NCBI GenBank assembly: GCA_030065125.1
Contig: JASJDM010000063.1
Coordinates: 1-40,862 of the forward strand
DNA: 40,862 nucleotides
Direction of reading: 5' to 3'
From: Lysobacterales bacterium
GTDB taxonomy: Bacteria > Pseudomonadota > Gammaproteobacteria > Xanthomonadales > SZUA-38
The notes beneath the pieces are model-generated. The model saw nothing but the letters and a program-made list of their open reading frames with translations. It did not search any database and had not been told where the DNA came from. The translations under genes and the position numbers were made by a program. Shown one piece after another: positions 1-9,400 of this stretch. The number at the start of each line of letters is the position of its first letter. Within the stretch, counting starts at the first letter, position 1.

Positions 1-1406
1 TGGCCGACGACGGCTGCGACTCGGCTACGGACGACGATGAAACCGACCCGGCGCCGGTGTACCAGTGCTCCGACGGCATTGACAACGATGGCGACGGCGA
101 AATTGACCTGGCTGACGACGGCTGCGACTCGGCTACGGATGACGATGAAACGGACCCGGCCAGCGGCAACACCTACAAGGTGGGTCCGGGCCGCGCCTAC
201 CAGACACTGGAAGATGCACTGGACAGTCTCAATCTCGAGCCAGGGGACGTGGTGGAAATTGACGGTGACGTCACCTACTCAGGCGGGATCCGGCTGCGCA
301 CCCAGGACGGCGGCTCCGCCCAGAATCCGGTGGTGATCCGGGGCATTTCGGTCAACGGCAACCGACCCCACATCCGGGGAGGCACCAACGTCCTGCAGAA
401 CGACGCGGACTACGTTGTTTACGACAATCTGGAAATCAGCGGTACCGGCAACACCAGCACGGGCTCGTTCAGGTGCTTTTTCCACAAGGGCACCGGAATT
501 GTGATTCGAAACTCATACATACACGACTGCCCACGCCACGGGATTCAGAGCGCGGACATCGGCTCAGGCTCTCTGACCGTCGAATACACCCGGGTCACCA
601 GGGCCGGATCAAACAACGGAAATCACGCGCTGTACATCACAACGGACCAGGTGAACTACCCCGGCAGCGTATTCCGCCTGCAGTTCAGCTATATCAGCGA
701 CAGCCAGTTTGATGACAGTCGCGAAGGTGGCAACCTGATCAAGACCCGGGCCGAGCGGAATGAAATCTACTACAACTGGCTCGAAGGGGCGTACTACCAC
801 GAGTTGGAGCTCATCGGGCCCGATCCCTACGGCGTCGATGACGGCTGGCGGGAAAACCTGGTTAGGGAAGACTCCGACGTCGTCGGCAATGTCTTCTACC
901 ACACCAGTGATTTTTCCTATCCCATTCGCATTGGTGGCGACGGCACGGGCCAGACCAACGGGCGCGTCAGGTTTGTCCACAACACCATGATTGGCGTCGG
1001 CGGCAGCCAGATCAGCGCCTTCAGGATTTTCGACGGTATTGATTCACTGGAAGCCAATAACAACGTGTTCTTCAACGGTGGGGACGGCGTTCGAGTTTTC
1101 CGGGACAATGAGGCGGACTGGGTCACCGGTTCCGCAAAAATCACCGGCAAAAACAACTGGGTCGAATCCGGAGCAAGTTACCTGCCGGACGGCTTTTCCG
1201 GCACCATTTTCGGTTCCAACCCGAATCTCGACGACAACATGCGGCCGAATGCCGGCAGCCCACTCCTGGACGCCGCCACAGCGGCGACCAGTCCTGGCGG
1301 GTATGGCATCAGTAACCCGCTGGCCGATCCAGCCTATATGCCGTCCAAACTGCTGCAGGCAGTCCCCAGGCCGGCCACCGCAGATATTGGCGCTGTGGAG
1401 CGCTGA
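1..1406 (+). CDS. Exported acidic-repeat, right-handed beta-helix protein (5' end outside window)
   Basis: The reading frame is open from base 3, so the true start lies left of the window. The N-terminal visible part carries a 36-residue (108 nt) repeat rich in Asp and Cys, with the core CSDGIDNDGDGEID, seen once complete and once as a partial copy. Such DxDGDG repeats are typical calcium-binding spacers of secreted proteins. After a Ser/Gly linker, the remaining ~400 residues show the pattern of a parallel beta-helix: a KVGPGRAYQTLEDAL start, as in pectate-lyase-like folds, then regularly spaced short strands with Asn and Gly turns (NNVFFNGGDGVRVF, RFVHNTMIGV). It ends with a usual PbH1-family tail (AGSPLLDAA, DIGAVER). 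I infer an extracellular or surface carbohydrate-binding or polysaccharide-lyase-like role. No catalytic residues can be assigned, so the enzyme activity is unknown. Confidence 0.85.
   Translation, partial: ADDGCDSATDDDETDPAPVYQCSDGIDNDGDGEIDLADDGCDSATDDDETDPASGNTYKVGPGRAYQTLEDALDSLNLEPGDVVEIDGDVTYSGGIRLRTQDGGSAQNPVVIRGISVNGNRPHIRGGTNVLQNDADYVVYDNLEISGTGNTSTGSFRCFFHKGTGIVIRNSYIHDCPRHGIQSADIGSGSLTVEYTRVTRAGSNNGNHALYITTDQVNYPGSVFRLQFSYISDSQFDDSREGGNLIKTRAERNEIYYNWLEGAYYHELELIGPDPYGVDDGWRENLVREDSDVVGNVFYHTSDFSYPIRIGGDGTGQTNGRVRFVHNTMIGVGGSQISAFRIFDGIDSLEANNNVFFNGGDGVRVFRDNEADWVTGSAKITGKNNWVESGASYLPDGFSGTIFGSNPNLDDNMRPNAGSPLLDAATAATSPGGYGISNPLADPAYMPSKLLQAVPRPATADIGAVER
3..165 (+). repeat. 108-nt tandem coding repeat (DGIDNDGDG / DDGCDSATDDDE)
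   Basis: The segment starting at base 3 recurs almost unchanged at base 111, a 108-nt or 36-codon period. It encodes ADDGCDSATDDDETDPA both times. The array is cut by the window edge, so the copy number is unknown. The near-identity at DNA level points to recent duplication or gene conversion of the acidic spacer. Confidence 0.8.
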
Positions 1407-1663
1407 TGGTCCCGTTGGTCTTCGTCGGTGGGCCAGCAGTCCTGCAGGCGGTTTCAGCCCGCTGGTGGCCAACTGTCACAGTAAGGTGATGACCTCGGGA
1501 CTCCAATGGTTTAAGGCAGAATGTGGCGCGCTGTAATTGCAGCGTTGACCGTCGCCAAACCCCGGTATAGATGACAGGATCAATGGCTTGGTAACGACGA
1601 AATTGGAGAAACTGCGGCTAAAATGTTAATGTTTTGACAGTTTCATCACGTGGGGAACGGGAA

Positions 1664-1822
1664 ATGGAACAATCCAAAAGAGAGTTTCTTGAGAAGCTGG
1701 CGTACATTCCACCCGTCATTGCTACCTTAGCCGCAGCTCCTGCATACGCGCAATCGGGGTCGGCTGGAGCCGGCGGGGGCGGCAATCCGGGACCAAACCC
1801 TGACCCAGACCCGGAAACCTGA
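1664..1822 (+). CDS. Small secreted or membrane-anchored protein, signal peptide plus Gly/Pro tail
   Basis: A 52-residue product. I chose the ATG at 1664 rather than the in-frame upstream start at 1634 because GGGAACGGGAA precedes it. Residues 1-30 form an export signal with a charged KREFLEKL start, a hydrophobic core (IPPVIATLAAA) and an AYA-Q cleavage site. The mature part would be only about 20 residues: a Gly-rich stretch followed by PGPNPDPDPET. From memory, short proteins with a K/R-REFL-K-LAY-xPP-xIxTLxAxPAxA leader occur near polysaccharide loci in Proteobacteria, but I cannot verify this and no function is established. It stands alone between the beta-helix gene and a gene-poor stretch. 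A non-coding open frame is the alternative, although the textbook signal peptide argues against it. Confidence 0.6.
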   Translation: MEQSKREFLEKLAYIPPVIATLAAAPAYAQSGSAGAGGGGNPGPNPDPDPET

Positions 1823-2685
1823 ACCAATAGAATTTTCCACCGTGCCGGGACGACATTACAGTCGTACCGGTCGGTGTCTTGCACCGTGGACCACGGCGCG
1901 ATGTATCGCCGATTCTCCCTGGCAGCGACCCTTATGGTCTCGAACGCGGTGCTGTGCGGCCCGCCGTCATACCTGCGATGCAGTTGATCTGGATGCACTG
2001 CGCCGGGTTACCGACGAGCTGGTGATTTCCCACTAATCCTGCGTAGCCTGGGCGGTTCTGATGAGGCGCGCCCTTCCTGGATTCTTTGAATTGCCTTCCT
2101 GCGAAGAGCTGTTCAGGCGAAACAGCCGCTTGATGACTGCGGCAGGCAGTATCAGCAGAACAAACAGGGCAATTATTGGAATGAACAATACGCCCGCGAT
2201 ACATCCACCGAGGACAGCGAACGTCGTGGAAATCGGGTTGGTCTGAGCCGCAGGCGAGACAATACCCGTCGTTAATTGATGATCCACTCTTTACCACCAA
2301 ATCTGCTGAAACTACTGGAACGCACAGTAGCAGTGACATTTACATCGTAAAAACAGATTTCTAGACACTCACTATTCGTATTTTTCGATTCAAGCCAAGT
2401 TGCTTCGGTAAATCCCGGCGATGAACTCGGGTTTACAGGGTCGGTAGCCTGATCAGCCGGCCGGATCCATGGTGTTTTCGGCTGAACCATCAGGCATCAT
2501 TCGGCACTCCCGCCCCGCAGGGATGACCCGCGGAACAGGTTTCCCGGGAATACCTGCATGACATTCATGTTTCAGCAGCCCGGAGGCGTCTGGGAAAACG
2601 CAGCTGACCCAGATGCTCCTGAACAGGCGGTGGGCTATCATTCCGTTTCGTCCACCGAATCTGTGCTGGCGAGAGTCATTGAATC
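1823..2685. other. Gene-poor stretch of about 860 bp
   Basis: No convincing gene of normal size on either strand. A short frame at 1901 begins with a signal-peptide-like sequence (MYRRFSLAATLMVSNAVLCG) and stops after 28 codons. Another frame ending at 2036 closes with DALRRVTDELVISH, which looks like the tail of a real protein. These may be remnants of decayed genes. A minus-strand membrane-protein candidate (2033-2287) is listed separately. From 2288 to 2685 I see nothing definable. Confidence 0.5.
2033..2287 (-). CDS. Possible small membrane protein, hypothetical
   Basis: An 84-residue frame from a GTG at 2287, preceded by GGTGG about six bases upstream. Residues 23-55 form one strongly hydrophobic helix (VLGGCIAGVLFIPIIALFVLLI) followed by a basic KRLFR turn, as in single-pass inner-membrane proteins. 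The tail is polar and basic. Third-codon GC looks lower than in neighbouring genes. I do not recognise a family. It could be a chance frame in gene-poor DNA. Confidence 0.3.
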   Translation of the reverse strand: MDHQLTTGIVSPAAQTNPISTTFAVLGGCIAGVLFIPIIALFVLLILPAAVIKRLFRLNSSSQEGNSKNPGRARLIRTAQATQD

Positions 2686-3816
2686 GTGCCGAAATCTCTC
2701 TTTGGTAAAAACAGCGCGTCACCGTTTGCCTGGTACTGGCAATCTCAACTTGTTCTGCTGCTGGCCGCGGCGGGGTTGGTGCTCCTCGCGGTACTCGATA
2801 GGCAGTTGTTCACCCTCTCCATGCAGGAGGATGGCTGGGCTGAGTGGGCGACGTTTTATTGCTTCCTGATCGGCGGCTTGCTGTTTGCGGCGGCGGCCTT
2901 TGACCAGCATGGGTGGCTGCCAAGGTTGACGGCTTTGGGGCTGGCCGCGTTTTGTGTTGTTGTGGCGGCGGAGGAGATCTCCTGGGGTCAACGGCTGGTG
3001 TCGTTTCAGCCGCCGGAGGTGTTCCTGGCCAAGAATTTTCAGCAGGAGCTCAATGTCCACAATTTTCTGAAGGATCGGGAGATCCTGGGAATTGAGATCG
3101 AAACCAAGTACCTGGTCATCGTTATTGCCCTGGCTTATGGGGTAGTGGCGCCGATTATGCTTGACCTGCTGGCCAGGGTGCCGATGGCACAACAGGTCCG
3201 CACGCTGTTTCCTCCATTGAGCTTTTTGCCCTGGTTTTTGCTGGTGGCTTATGCGGAGTATGACTATCCGGTGTCTTTTACCGGCGAAGCCGCGGAGCTG
3301 TATCTTGGTCTTATTTTCCTGCTGTGTTCGGTGCGATGCGTGCCAAGGCTGTCCCGCGCCCGGACTGCAGCGCTGCCGGGCGTGGCCGCAATCGTTCTGG
3401 GCGTAATCACCCCGGGATTACTGGACCGGATCTTCGCGTTGGGCAGCAGCGAAAAAGAGCAGCAGGCCAAAGCGGAGCTTGCGGCTATCGTGGACCGGTT
3501 CGAGATGGAGTCCGGCTCCCAACGCAAACTCATGAGCCGAAGAAGGGTTCACAAGCGTCTCTACACCTCGGTCATGCAGGAATACCTGAAGGATCCGGCA
3601 GCAGTCACCAGCGAGCCCGATGAAAAGAACTCGGAAGCTCTCAGGCAGGTCTACTACCTGGACCCCTGGAACAACCCCTACTGGCTTTTCTATGAGCGAA
3701 ATGGGATGGGAATCCTCTACTCTTTTGGCGCCAATCGCAGGCGGGATTCAAAGATGCGTGGCGATATTGAGTTAGCCGGCGACGACGTGGTGGTGACCTG
3801 GCAGGAGGCACCCTGA
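2686..3816 (+). CDS. Polytopic membrane protein with EEISWGQR motif and pseudopilin-like C-terminal tail
   Basis: A 376-residue protein from a GTG start, with GAGAG upstream. The first ~250 residues contain about seven or eight hydrophobic segments. The conserved-looking block EEISWGQRL followed by N-x-Q-x-E-x-N-x-HN (around residues 90-125) is a signature I associate with uncharacterised membrane proteins near polysaccharide loci. After the last membrane segment (VAAIVLGVITPGLLD) comes a soluble domain. It ends in DPWNNPYW, then YSFGANRRRDS, then GDDVVV, matching the layout of the calcium-binding C-terminus of GspG-type pseudopilins (DPWGNPY...YSxGxDG...DDI). The combination suggests a membrane protein with a periplasmic or cytoplasmic GspG-like cap. 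Function is unknown. It converges with the Fe-S oxidoreductase gene downstream. Confidence 0.75.
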   Translation: MPKSLFGKNSASPFAWYWQSQLVLLLAAAGLVLLAVLDRQLFTLSMQEDGWAEWATFYCFLIGGLLFAAAAFDQHGWLPRLTALGLAAFCVVVAAEEISWGQRLVSFQPPEVFLAKNFQQELNVHNFLKDREILGIEIETKYLVIVIALAYGVVAPIMLDLLARVPMAQQVRTLFPPLSFLPWFLLVAYAEYDYPVSFTGEAAELYLGLIFLLCSVRCVPRLSRARTAALPGVAAIVLGVITPGLLDRIFALGSSEKEQQAKAELAAIVDRFEMESGSQRKLMSRRRVHKRLYTSVMQEYLKDPAAVTSEPDEKNSEALRQVYYLDPWNNPYWLFYERNGMGILYSFGANRRRDSKMRGDIELAGDDVVVTWQEAP

Positions 3817-3839
3817 GCCAGGGGTCTGGAGTTTTACGT

Positions 3840-3868
3840 GGCCTCAGAGCCCTGAACGCCCCGAGGCC
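3840..3868. terminator. Weak inverted repeat between convergent genes
   Basis: GGCCTC at 3840-3845 pairs with GAGGCC at 3863-3868 around a 17-nt loop, in the 68-nt gap between two converging genes. There is no U-tract on either side, so it is at best a weak transcription barrier. Confidence 0.25.
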
Positions 3869-3884
3869 CATTCAGCTCAAGCCC

Positions 3885-5738
3885 TCATAGACTGGCCTGA
3901 TTGATCAATTCAGCCAGGTCCATGGTGTTGTCAACCGCACCATCCAACATCATCTTGCACTCGGGACAGCCGGTGACCAGGGTCCTGGCGCCGCACTCGC
4001 TGACCTCTTTCTTGCGCTCCAGGTCCACCCTGCCCTCACCGGTCTCGTGCCCCCGGGCGAAGCCCGCACTGCCGCCGCCGCAGCAGAATGACCGGGCGCC
4101 ATGCCGGGGCAGCTCGATCAGCGAGTTGCCGGTCTGCTGGATCAGGCTTCTGGGCTCGTCAAATACGCCTTCGTAGCGTCCCAGGTAGCAGGGGTCGTGG
4201 AAGGTGATCTGGCCCAGTCCATTGGCCTTGCCGTTGAGCTTGAGCTTGCCGCCGCTGACCAGCTGGGCCATGAATTCCGAATGATGGATGGTCTTGGGGG
4301 AGAAGCTCTGGTCCAGGGTGGGATACTCACGCCTGAAGGTATGCAGGCAGTGGGGGCACGGCGAGATGATGCTTTTGACTTCATTGCTGTTGAAGCGCTC
4401 CAGGTTCTCGCCGGCCAGGGTCTGGAACTGCACTTCTTCGCCCTGTCTTCTGGAGTGGTGGCCGCTGCAGGATTCGGTTTCCAGCACGCCGAAGCTTGTA
4501 CCGGCTTTTTTCAACACCTGGCTCATGGCTTCCACGCTGCTTCTGGCGTCTTCGTTGCTGCCCCAGACGCAGCCCAGCCACAGCAGGTGCTCGGTTTTGC
4601 CTTTTTCATAAACAGGCAGGTCGAGTTCTTCCAGGAGCTTCTGGCGGTTGCTCTTGGGGGCGGAGAAGGGATTGCCGTAGGTTTCTACGGACTGCAGGTA
4701 GTCGGCTGCCACCATGCCCTGGCCGGTGGCCATGGCCTGGGCGCGTTTGGCGCCCAGCAGGATCTGGGTGTGTTCGATGCCGACGGGGCAGATGTTTTCG
4801 CAGGCGCCGCAGCTGGTGCACTGGCCCAGGGCCTTTTCGGTGATGACGTTGCCGATGACTTCGCCGTCCACGGCCTTATCGGTGCCGAGCAGTTTTCGGC
4901 CGGCCAGGATGAACTCCCGGGGCTGCAGCTCAAGGCCCGAGTTGGCGGCGGGGCATTGCTCGGTGCAGCGTTTGCACTCCACGCAGGTCATGAAGTCCAT
5001 GCGGGTCTTCCAGGAGACGTCTTTCATGGACTCAAGTCCCAGGGTGACCTCATCCTCGGACTCGGCCAGGGCTTCCAGGTCCATAGGCTGGTACTCGCCG
5101 AGGCGGAAATTCCTGAAGAACACATTGACGGGGCCCATGATGATGTGGAAGTGCTTGGACTTCAGGATCAACGGCGGGAAGGCCAGGATCAGCAGGGCGT
5201 GGAACCACCAGTTGGCTTTCTGGCCGATTTCGGGGCCGGCGTGGCCGTACAGGTAGGTCACCATGAGCAGGAAAATCATGCCGGCCACGATGCCGGAGGT
5301 ATATGACTTGGGATCCGGCGAAATACTCACCATGACAAAACGCCGGTAGGCCAGGCCGATGACGCCGATGCACACGATTACGGCCACCACCGCCACGATC
5401 TGCTTGAAGGTGTGCTCAAAGCCCCCCAGCAGGGACAGGAACGGGATGCCGTAGGGCTCGAGGAAGTGGTCGGTGGTCTCGAAGGCAAACACCATGAATC
5501 CCAGGAACACCAGGGCGTGCAGGGTGCCCACCACGGGGCGGCCGCTGATGACCCGGGACTGAAACAGGACCTCGTGGATCACGCGAAAGATCCGCGCGCC
5601 CGTCTGGTCGGTGCGCTCCCGGTCGCTCTGGCCGGCGGTGATGAACTTGATCTTGGGGGTGATCTGCCGGACGAACAGGCTGATGGTGGCAACGATCAGG
5701 ACCGAGAGCAGGATGATTTCCCAGGTTGCGAATGTCAT
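3885..5738 (-). CDS. Membrane-bound Fe-S oxidoreductase with CCG domains (EtfAB:quinone oxidoreductase-like)
   Basis: A 617-residue protein. The ATG at 5738 is chosen over upstream starts because its ATGA overlaps the stop of the preceding transferase gene and AGAAGGA lies just upstream. Residues 1-230 hold about five membrane helices, resembling the NarI-type heme b subunit. Two ferredoxin motifs follow, CVECKRCTEQCP (252-263) and CTSCGACENICP (307-318), for two [4Fe-4S] clusters. The C-terminal half has the heterodisulfide-reductase-like CCG motifs (SPCPHC, HDPCYLGR, FCCGGG, GCPECK). This layout matches membrane oxidoreductases thought to pass electrons between electron-transfer flavoprotein and quinone in fatty-acid metabolism. 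Its place at the end of an operon-like run headed by an acyl-CoA dehydrogenase fits that role, though etfAB is not in the window. The direction of electron flow is an inference. Confidence 0.85.
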   Translation of the reverse strand: MTFATWEIILLSVLIVATISLFVRQITPKIKFITAGQSDRERTDQTGARIFRVIHEVLFQSRVISGRPVVGTLHALVFLGFMVFAFETTDHFLEPYGIPFLSLLGGFEHTFKQIVAVVAVIVCIGVIGLAYRRFVMVSISPDPKSYTSGIVAGMIFLLMVTYLYGHAGPEIGQKANWWFHALLILAFPPLILKSKHFHIIMGPVNVFFRNFRLGEYQPMDLEALAESEDEVTLGLESMKDVSWKTRMDFMTCVECKRCTEQCPAANSGLELQPREFILAGRKLLGTDKAVDGEVIGNVITEKALGQCTSCGACENICPVGIEHTQILLGAKRAQAMATGQGMVAADYLQSVETYGNPFSAPKSNRQKLLEELDLPVYEKGKTEHLLWLGCVWGSNEDARSSVEAMSQVLKKAGTSFGVLETESCSGHHSRRQGEEVQFQTLAGENLERFNSNEVKSIISPCPHCLHTFRREYPTLDQSFSPKTIHHSEFMAQLVSGGKLKLNGKANGLGQITFHDPCYLGRYEGVFDEPRSLIQQTGNSLIELPRHGARSFCCGGGSAGFARGHETGEGRVDLERKKEVSECGARTLVTGCPECKMMLDGAVDNTMDLAELINQASL

Positions 5739-6457
5739 TGCGGTGATCCTTCTAATAAAAGGGTTTGGGCAGTTTGTTCTGTACTGAACGCCTGCGGGCA
5801 AGGCATTGGACCGTCCGCGGCAAAGGTGAGCACATAGTCATCGTGGCAGCGCCACCAGCCCGGAAAGACGGTGTTTCCGTCGGGATAATGGACGCGCAGG
5901 GCCTGCCAGGGGCCCTCGTGGGGCGGGTCCAGCTCCACCTCGACTTTCCGGGTGTCCAGGCGCAGGCCCTGTCGCAGCACCTTGAGGGCGCTCTCCTTGG
6001 CACTCCAGATCAGTGTGGGCAGCAGGCGCTGGTACTCGCCCTGGGCTTCAGCCACGATCTGGCGTTCGGGCTCGGTGAAGTAATCCTGCACGAAGGTGGC
6101 CGTGCGGTCTTCCACCAGCTCAATGTCGCAGCCCACGGCATAAGTCTCCCGGGTGATCACACACAGGCCGTAGTCGTGGCTGTGGGACAGGGACAGGCTG
6201 ACAGGCGCGGGGTGGCCGTCCACGGTGGTCTCGGGTGCGCCGTCCTCGGCCGCTACGATCTGGATCAGCGCATAGGCCGCCGGGTCATGCTCGAGCCCCA
6301 GGGTGGCGCTGATGGCGTTTTTGGCGGTCCAGCGGCCCAGCATGTAGTCCAGCCGCGGTTTGTCGAACTTGAATTTCGCCAGGCGCTCAAGCTCCCGGGG
6401 ACCGAGCCAGTCGGGCTCCGGGCGCACCCCACCCTTCTGCTGCAGCAGGTAGTTCAC
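5735..6457 (-). CDS. 4'-phosphopantetheinyl transferase (Sfp/AcpS superfamily)
   Basis: Predicted to transfer phosphopantetheine from CoA to carrier-protein domains, presumably those of the adjacent multidomain synthase. Starting at the GTG at 6457, with GGAG seven bases before it, gives 240 residues and a 37-nt gap after the carboxylase gene. The longer open frame would run into the carboxylase gene and reads as nonsense there. Visible motifs are GRWTAKNAI (41-49), SLSHSHD (89-95), the Mg-binding GCDIE (109-113), and W-x-x-KES-x-x-x-K (151-159), which match the Sfp family. The stop codon overlaps the next gene's ATG (ATGA), implying translational coupling. All five carrier domains of the synthase show Thr at the attachment site, so its acceptor specificity is an open question. 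Confidence 0.9.
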   Translation of the reverse strand: MNYLLQQKGGVRPEPDWLGPRELERLAKFKFDKPRLDYMLGRWTAKNAISATLGLEHDPAAYALIQIVAAEDGAPETTVDGHPAPVSLSLSHSHDYGLCVITRETYAVGCDIELVEDRTATFVQDYFTEPERQIVAEAQGEYQRLLPTLIWSAKESALKVLRQGLRLDTRKVEVELDPPHEGPWQALRVHYPDGNTVFPGWWRCHDDYVLTFAADGPMPCPQAFSTEQTAQTLLLEGSPQ

Positions 6458-6494
6458 GGGTTCGCTCCAGCCAGGGCGGGCCGCGATGTCGTGA

Positions 6495-9400
6495 TCACTC
6501 GTTGGCCGCCGCGGCAGGTACCGGTGCCTGCAGCTCCGCCAGCTCCAGCTCCATGCGGCGCTGTACCGCATCGATCAGGTAAGGCCGCAGCTCCGCGGGT
6601 TTGATGATGCGATCCACCGAGCCCACGTCCATGGCGCGCTGGACGCTGTGGATGCGGTCGAACTCAGCCGCCAGCTCACCGCGTTTTTCCATCAGCACGG
6701 CTTTGCGGACCTCTTCGTACTCGGCCCTCACCCGGGCGCGGTCAGCGCCTTCAGCGGTCTTCAGGGCCTCGGCCAGCTTGCTGACCCGGGGATCGGTGTC
6801 GGTCTGCTTGCGTACTTCCCGCACGAACACCACGCCGGCGGCGGGGGCGCCGCCGATGACGCTGGCGAAGGCCCCGTCCAGGGCGGCCACCTCCATGTTC
6901 TCGTTCAGCGCCTTGGAGAACACCACAAAAGCGCCGCCGTGGTAGCGGCCGATGACGCAGAACACCACCGGTCCCTCGAAGTTCACCACGGCCCGGCCGA
7001 TTTCGGCGCCGTACTCCAGCTGCCAGTTGCGCAGGGATTCCGGGCTGCCGTCAAAGCCGGACAGGTTGGCCAGTACCACCAGGGGCCGGTTTCCCGACGC
7101 CGCGTTGATGGCCCGGGCGATCTTGCGCGAGGACTGCGGGAACAGGGTCCCGGCGGTCCAGCGGTCGGGACCGTCAGCCGGCACCATGCCGGCCCGCAGC
7201 CGGGTGTGGGATTCCATGCCGATCATGCAGACCGGCTGGCCGCCCAGGTGAGCATCCCAGATGACCCCCACTTCGCCGTCGCGCCAGGCCGACCAGCGCT
7301 CCAGGGGCGGTCGGTCCTGGTCCACCGCGGCGTGCATGATGGGACGCACCGCAAACGGCTTCTTGCGGCCGGGATTGGTCTCGTCGGAGAACACCTCACC
7401 CACGGTGCGGAACTCGGCGCCGCCGTGGCCACTGCCGTAGGGATAGTCATTGATGGACCGGTCCACCGGGTCGGTGCTGCTGAATGACCGCGGGAACCGG
7501 GACCCATGGTTGTAGGTGTGGTCGTAGTGCCGGAACAGGATCTGGGCCGCCTGCTCGATATTGGCCGCCCAGTACTGAGCCTGGCCGTTGGGGCCCATGA
7601 TGCGGTCGTAACCGCCAATGCCGAAGTTGTCTTCAGCGGACACGCTGCCGGCGTAGTCCAGGGCCTGTTTACCGGTCAGCACCATGGAGCCGTCGGCCGT
7701 CATGATGAGAATGCCTTTGGTGTGCATCAGCATGGTGGCTTCAGCATTCCAGTAAGACTGGGCGCCCACGTTGATGCCGTGGACCACGATGTTGCACTCG
7801 CCGCCGTCCTGGGTGAACTCGATAATCCGGCGCAGCACCTTGGCGGTCCAGTCCATGTTCTCGGTGCCGGAATCCATGGCGATCTTGGCGCCGGCGGACA
7901 CGGCAAACCACTCCACCGGAACTTTCATGGTCTCGGCCAGGTCCAGGGCCGCGCAGATGCGGGAGCACTCGGGCTCGGCCAGGGATCCCATGCCACCGCT
8001 GGGGTCGCCCAGGATAATGACCCGGGACATGCCCTCGGGGAATTTCTCGGTGTTGTTGGTAATCACGCCCACCACCACGTTGGCTTTGTTTTCGCCAACC
8101 TCGCGATAGACCGCCACCAGGTGGCCATTCTCGTCGAAATCGTGCTCGACGAAATGCCCGGGCGGGAAGGCTGAACGCCGGTCGCCCGAGGGTGTCAGCA
8201 TGTCAACCAGCTCGTAGGGATAGTGCAGCTTGCGGGCACGCATCTTGACCACGGTCTGGCGGTACGGATCCAGCGAGACCAGCGGTGCGTCGGACACCTC
8301 CTTGATGTCCAGTGCCGGGGCCTGGCCGGCGGCGCCGCCGGAGACCTCCACCACCCGGTTCAGCAGCCTGCCCGATTCCGGGTCGGGGATGCGCACGGGA
8401 ACCACCAGTTTTTCCAGGCCCAGCCCGGCGGACGATGGCGACATCTTGTGCATCAGGAAGTCCAGGTCGTCCATGGACAGATCCATTTCCGGCCAGACGT
8501 ACAGCAGCATACGGTTCCAGTGCAGGCGGCCTCGAACCGGCCGGTGAGACTGGAACAGGCGGATGCCCGCAGCCGCTTCGGAGTACATCCGCTCGAAGTG
8601 GGGTACCCCCCGCAGGTTGCCGTCTTCGTCCCTCACCTGGGTGATGTCGCGCACCTCGGCAATGGCGAACAACCGCTCGTCCCGGGGGTTGTCCCGGGCG
8701 ACGCCGCGGAACAGGTAGATATCCTCGCCGCTGGGCAGACGCTCCAGCTCGAAGTTGCCCAGCCGCCACAGGTGCAACCGCTTGGCCATCATGGGGTGCA
8801 GGCCGCGGTAGACGGTGTCTTCAAAGTAGCCGTCGTCACCGTGTCGCAGGGTGAAAAAGCGCTGACCGGTGGTGCCCAGGCCGGCACCCGGGACCCGCAC
8901 GGCGGCCACCAGACGACGAATCTTCCTGGGAAAGTGCATGGATTCCACCGCGTTCAGGACCTGGCGCTGGGTGTCTTCCTCGCCGGCTTCGGGCTCGGTC
9001 CGGTGCAGGTACAGGTCCAGCACCACGTCGTGCTCCTCGGGAACTGCGCTGAGCAGCGGCGAAATGGCCTCGCCGACGGCCGCAATATCCTCGTAGTTGC
9101 CATGGGCGGTTATCAGGTGGATACGGGTGTTGTCGTGGTCGTACTCGGCTGACGCCACCGGCCGTTCCCCACCGTTGTGGACCTGGACGTTCTCCAGGTC
9201 CCGGATGCGATAGTAGCGCCGGGTCAGGCATTCCAGCAGAGGACCGCGCTGGGTCGGCTCGGCTTCGACGATGCGCCGGGAAATCAGCGTCATCAGCGGC
9301 TGGGTGTTCTGGACAACCTTGTCGATGCAGGCGGCCCGGGTGGCGTCATCGTCAGCTTCGCACAAGGCGTCGATGTCGGCCTCGGCCTGGGCGTAGGCCT

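Noticed and set aside
1635..1656. TTGACA just upstream of the small secreted protein gene as a -35 box
   Set aside because: No -10 hexamer occurs at the right distance before the start codon; a matching -10 would have to lie at or beyond the start.
1651..1659. Single TGGGGAACG string upstream of the small secreted protein gene as an array remnant
   Set aside because: There is no adjacent palindrome and no second copy, so chance is the simplest explanation.
4101..5306. 401-residue plus-strand open frame opposite the Fe-S oxidoreductase gene
   Set aside because: It has Ala/Gly-rich shadow composition and no family resemblance, while the opposite strand has clear ferredoxin and CCG motifs.
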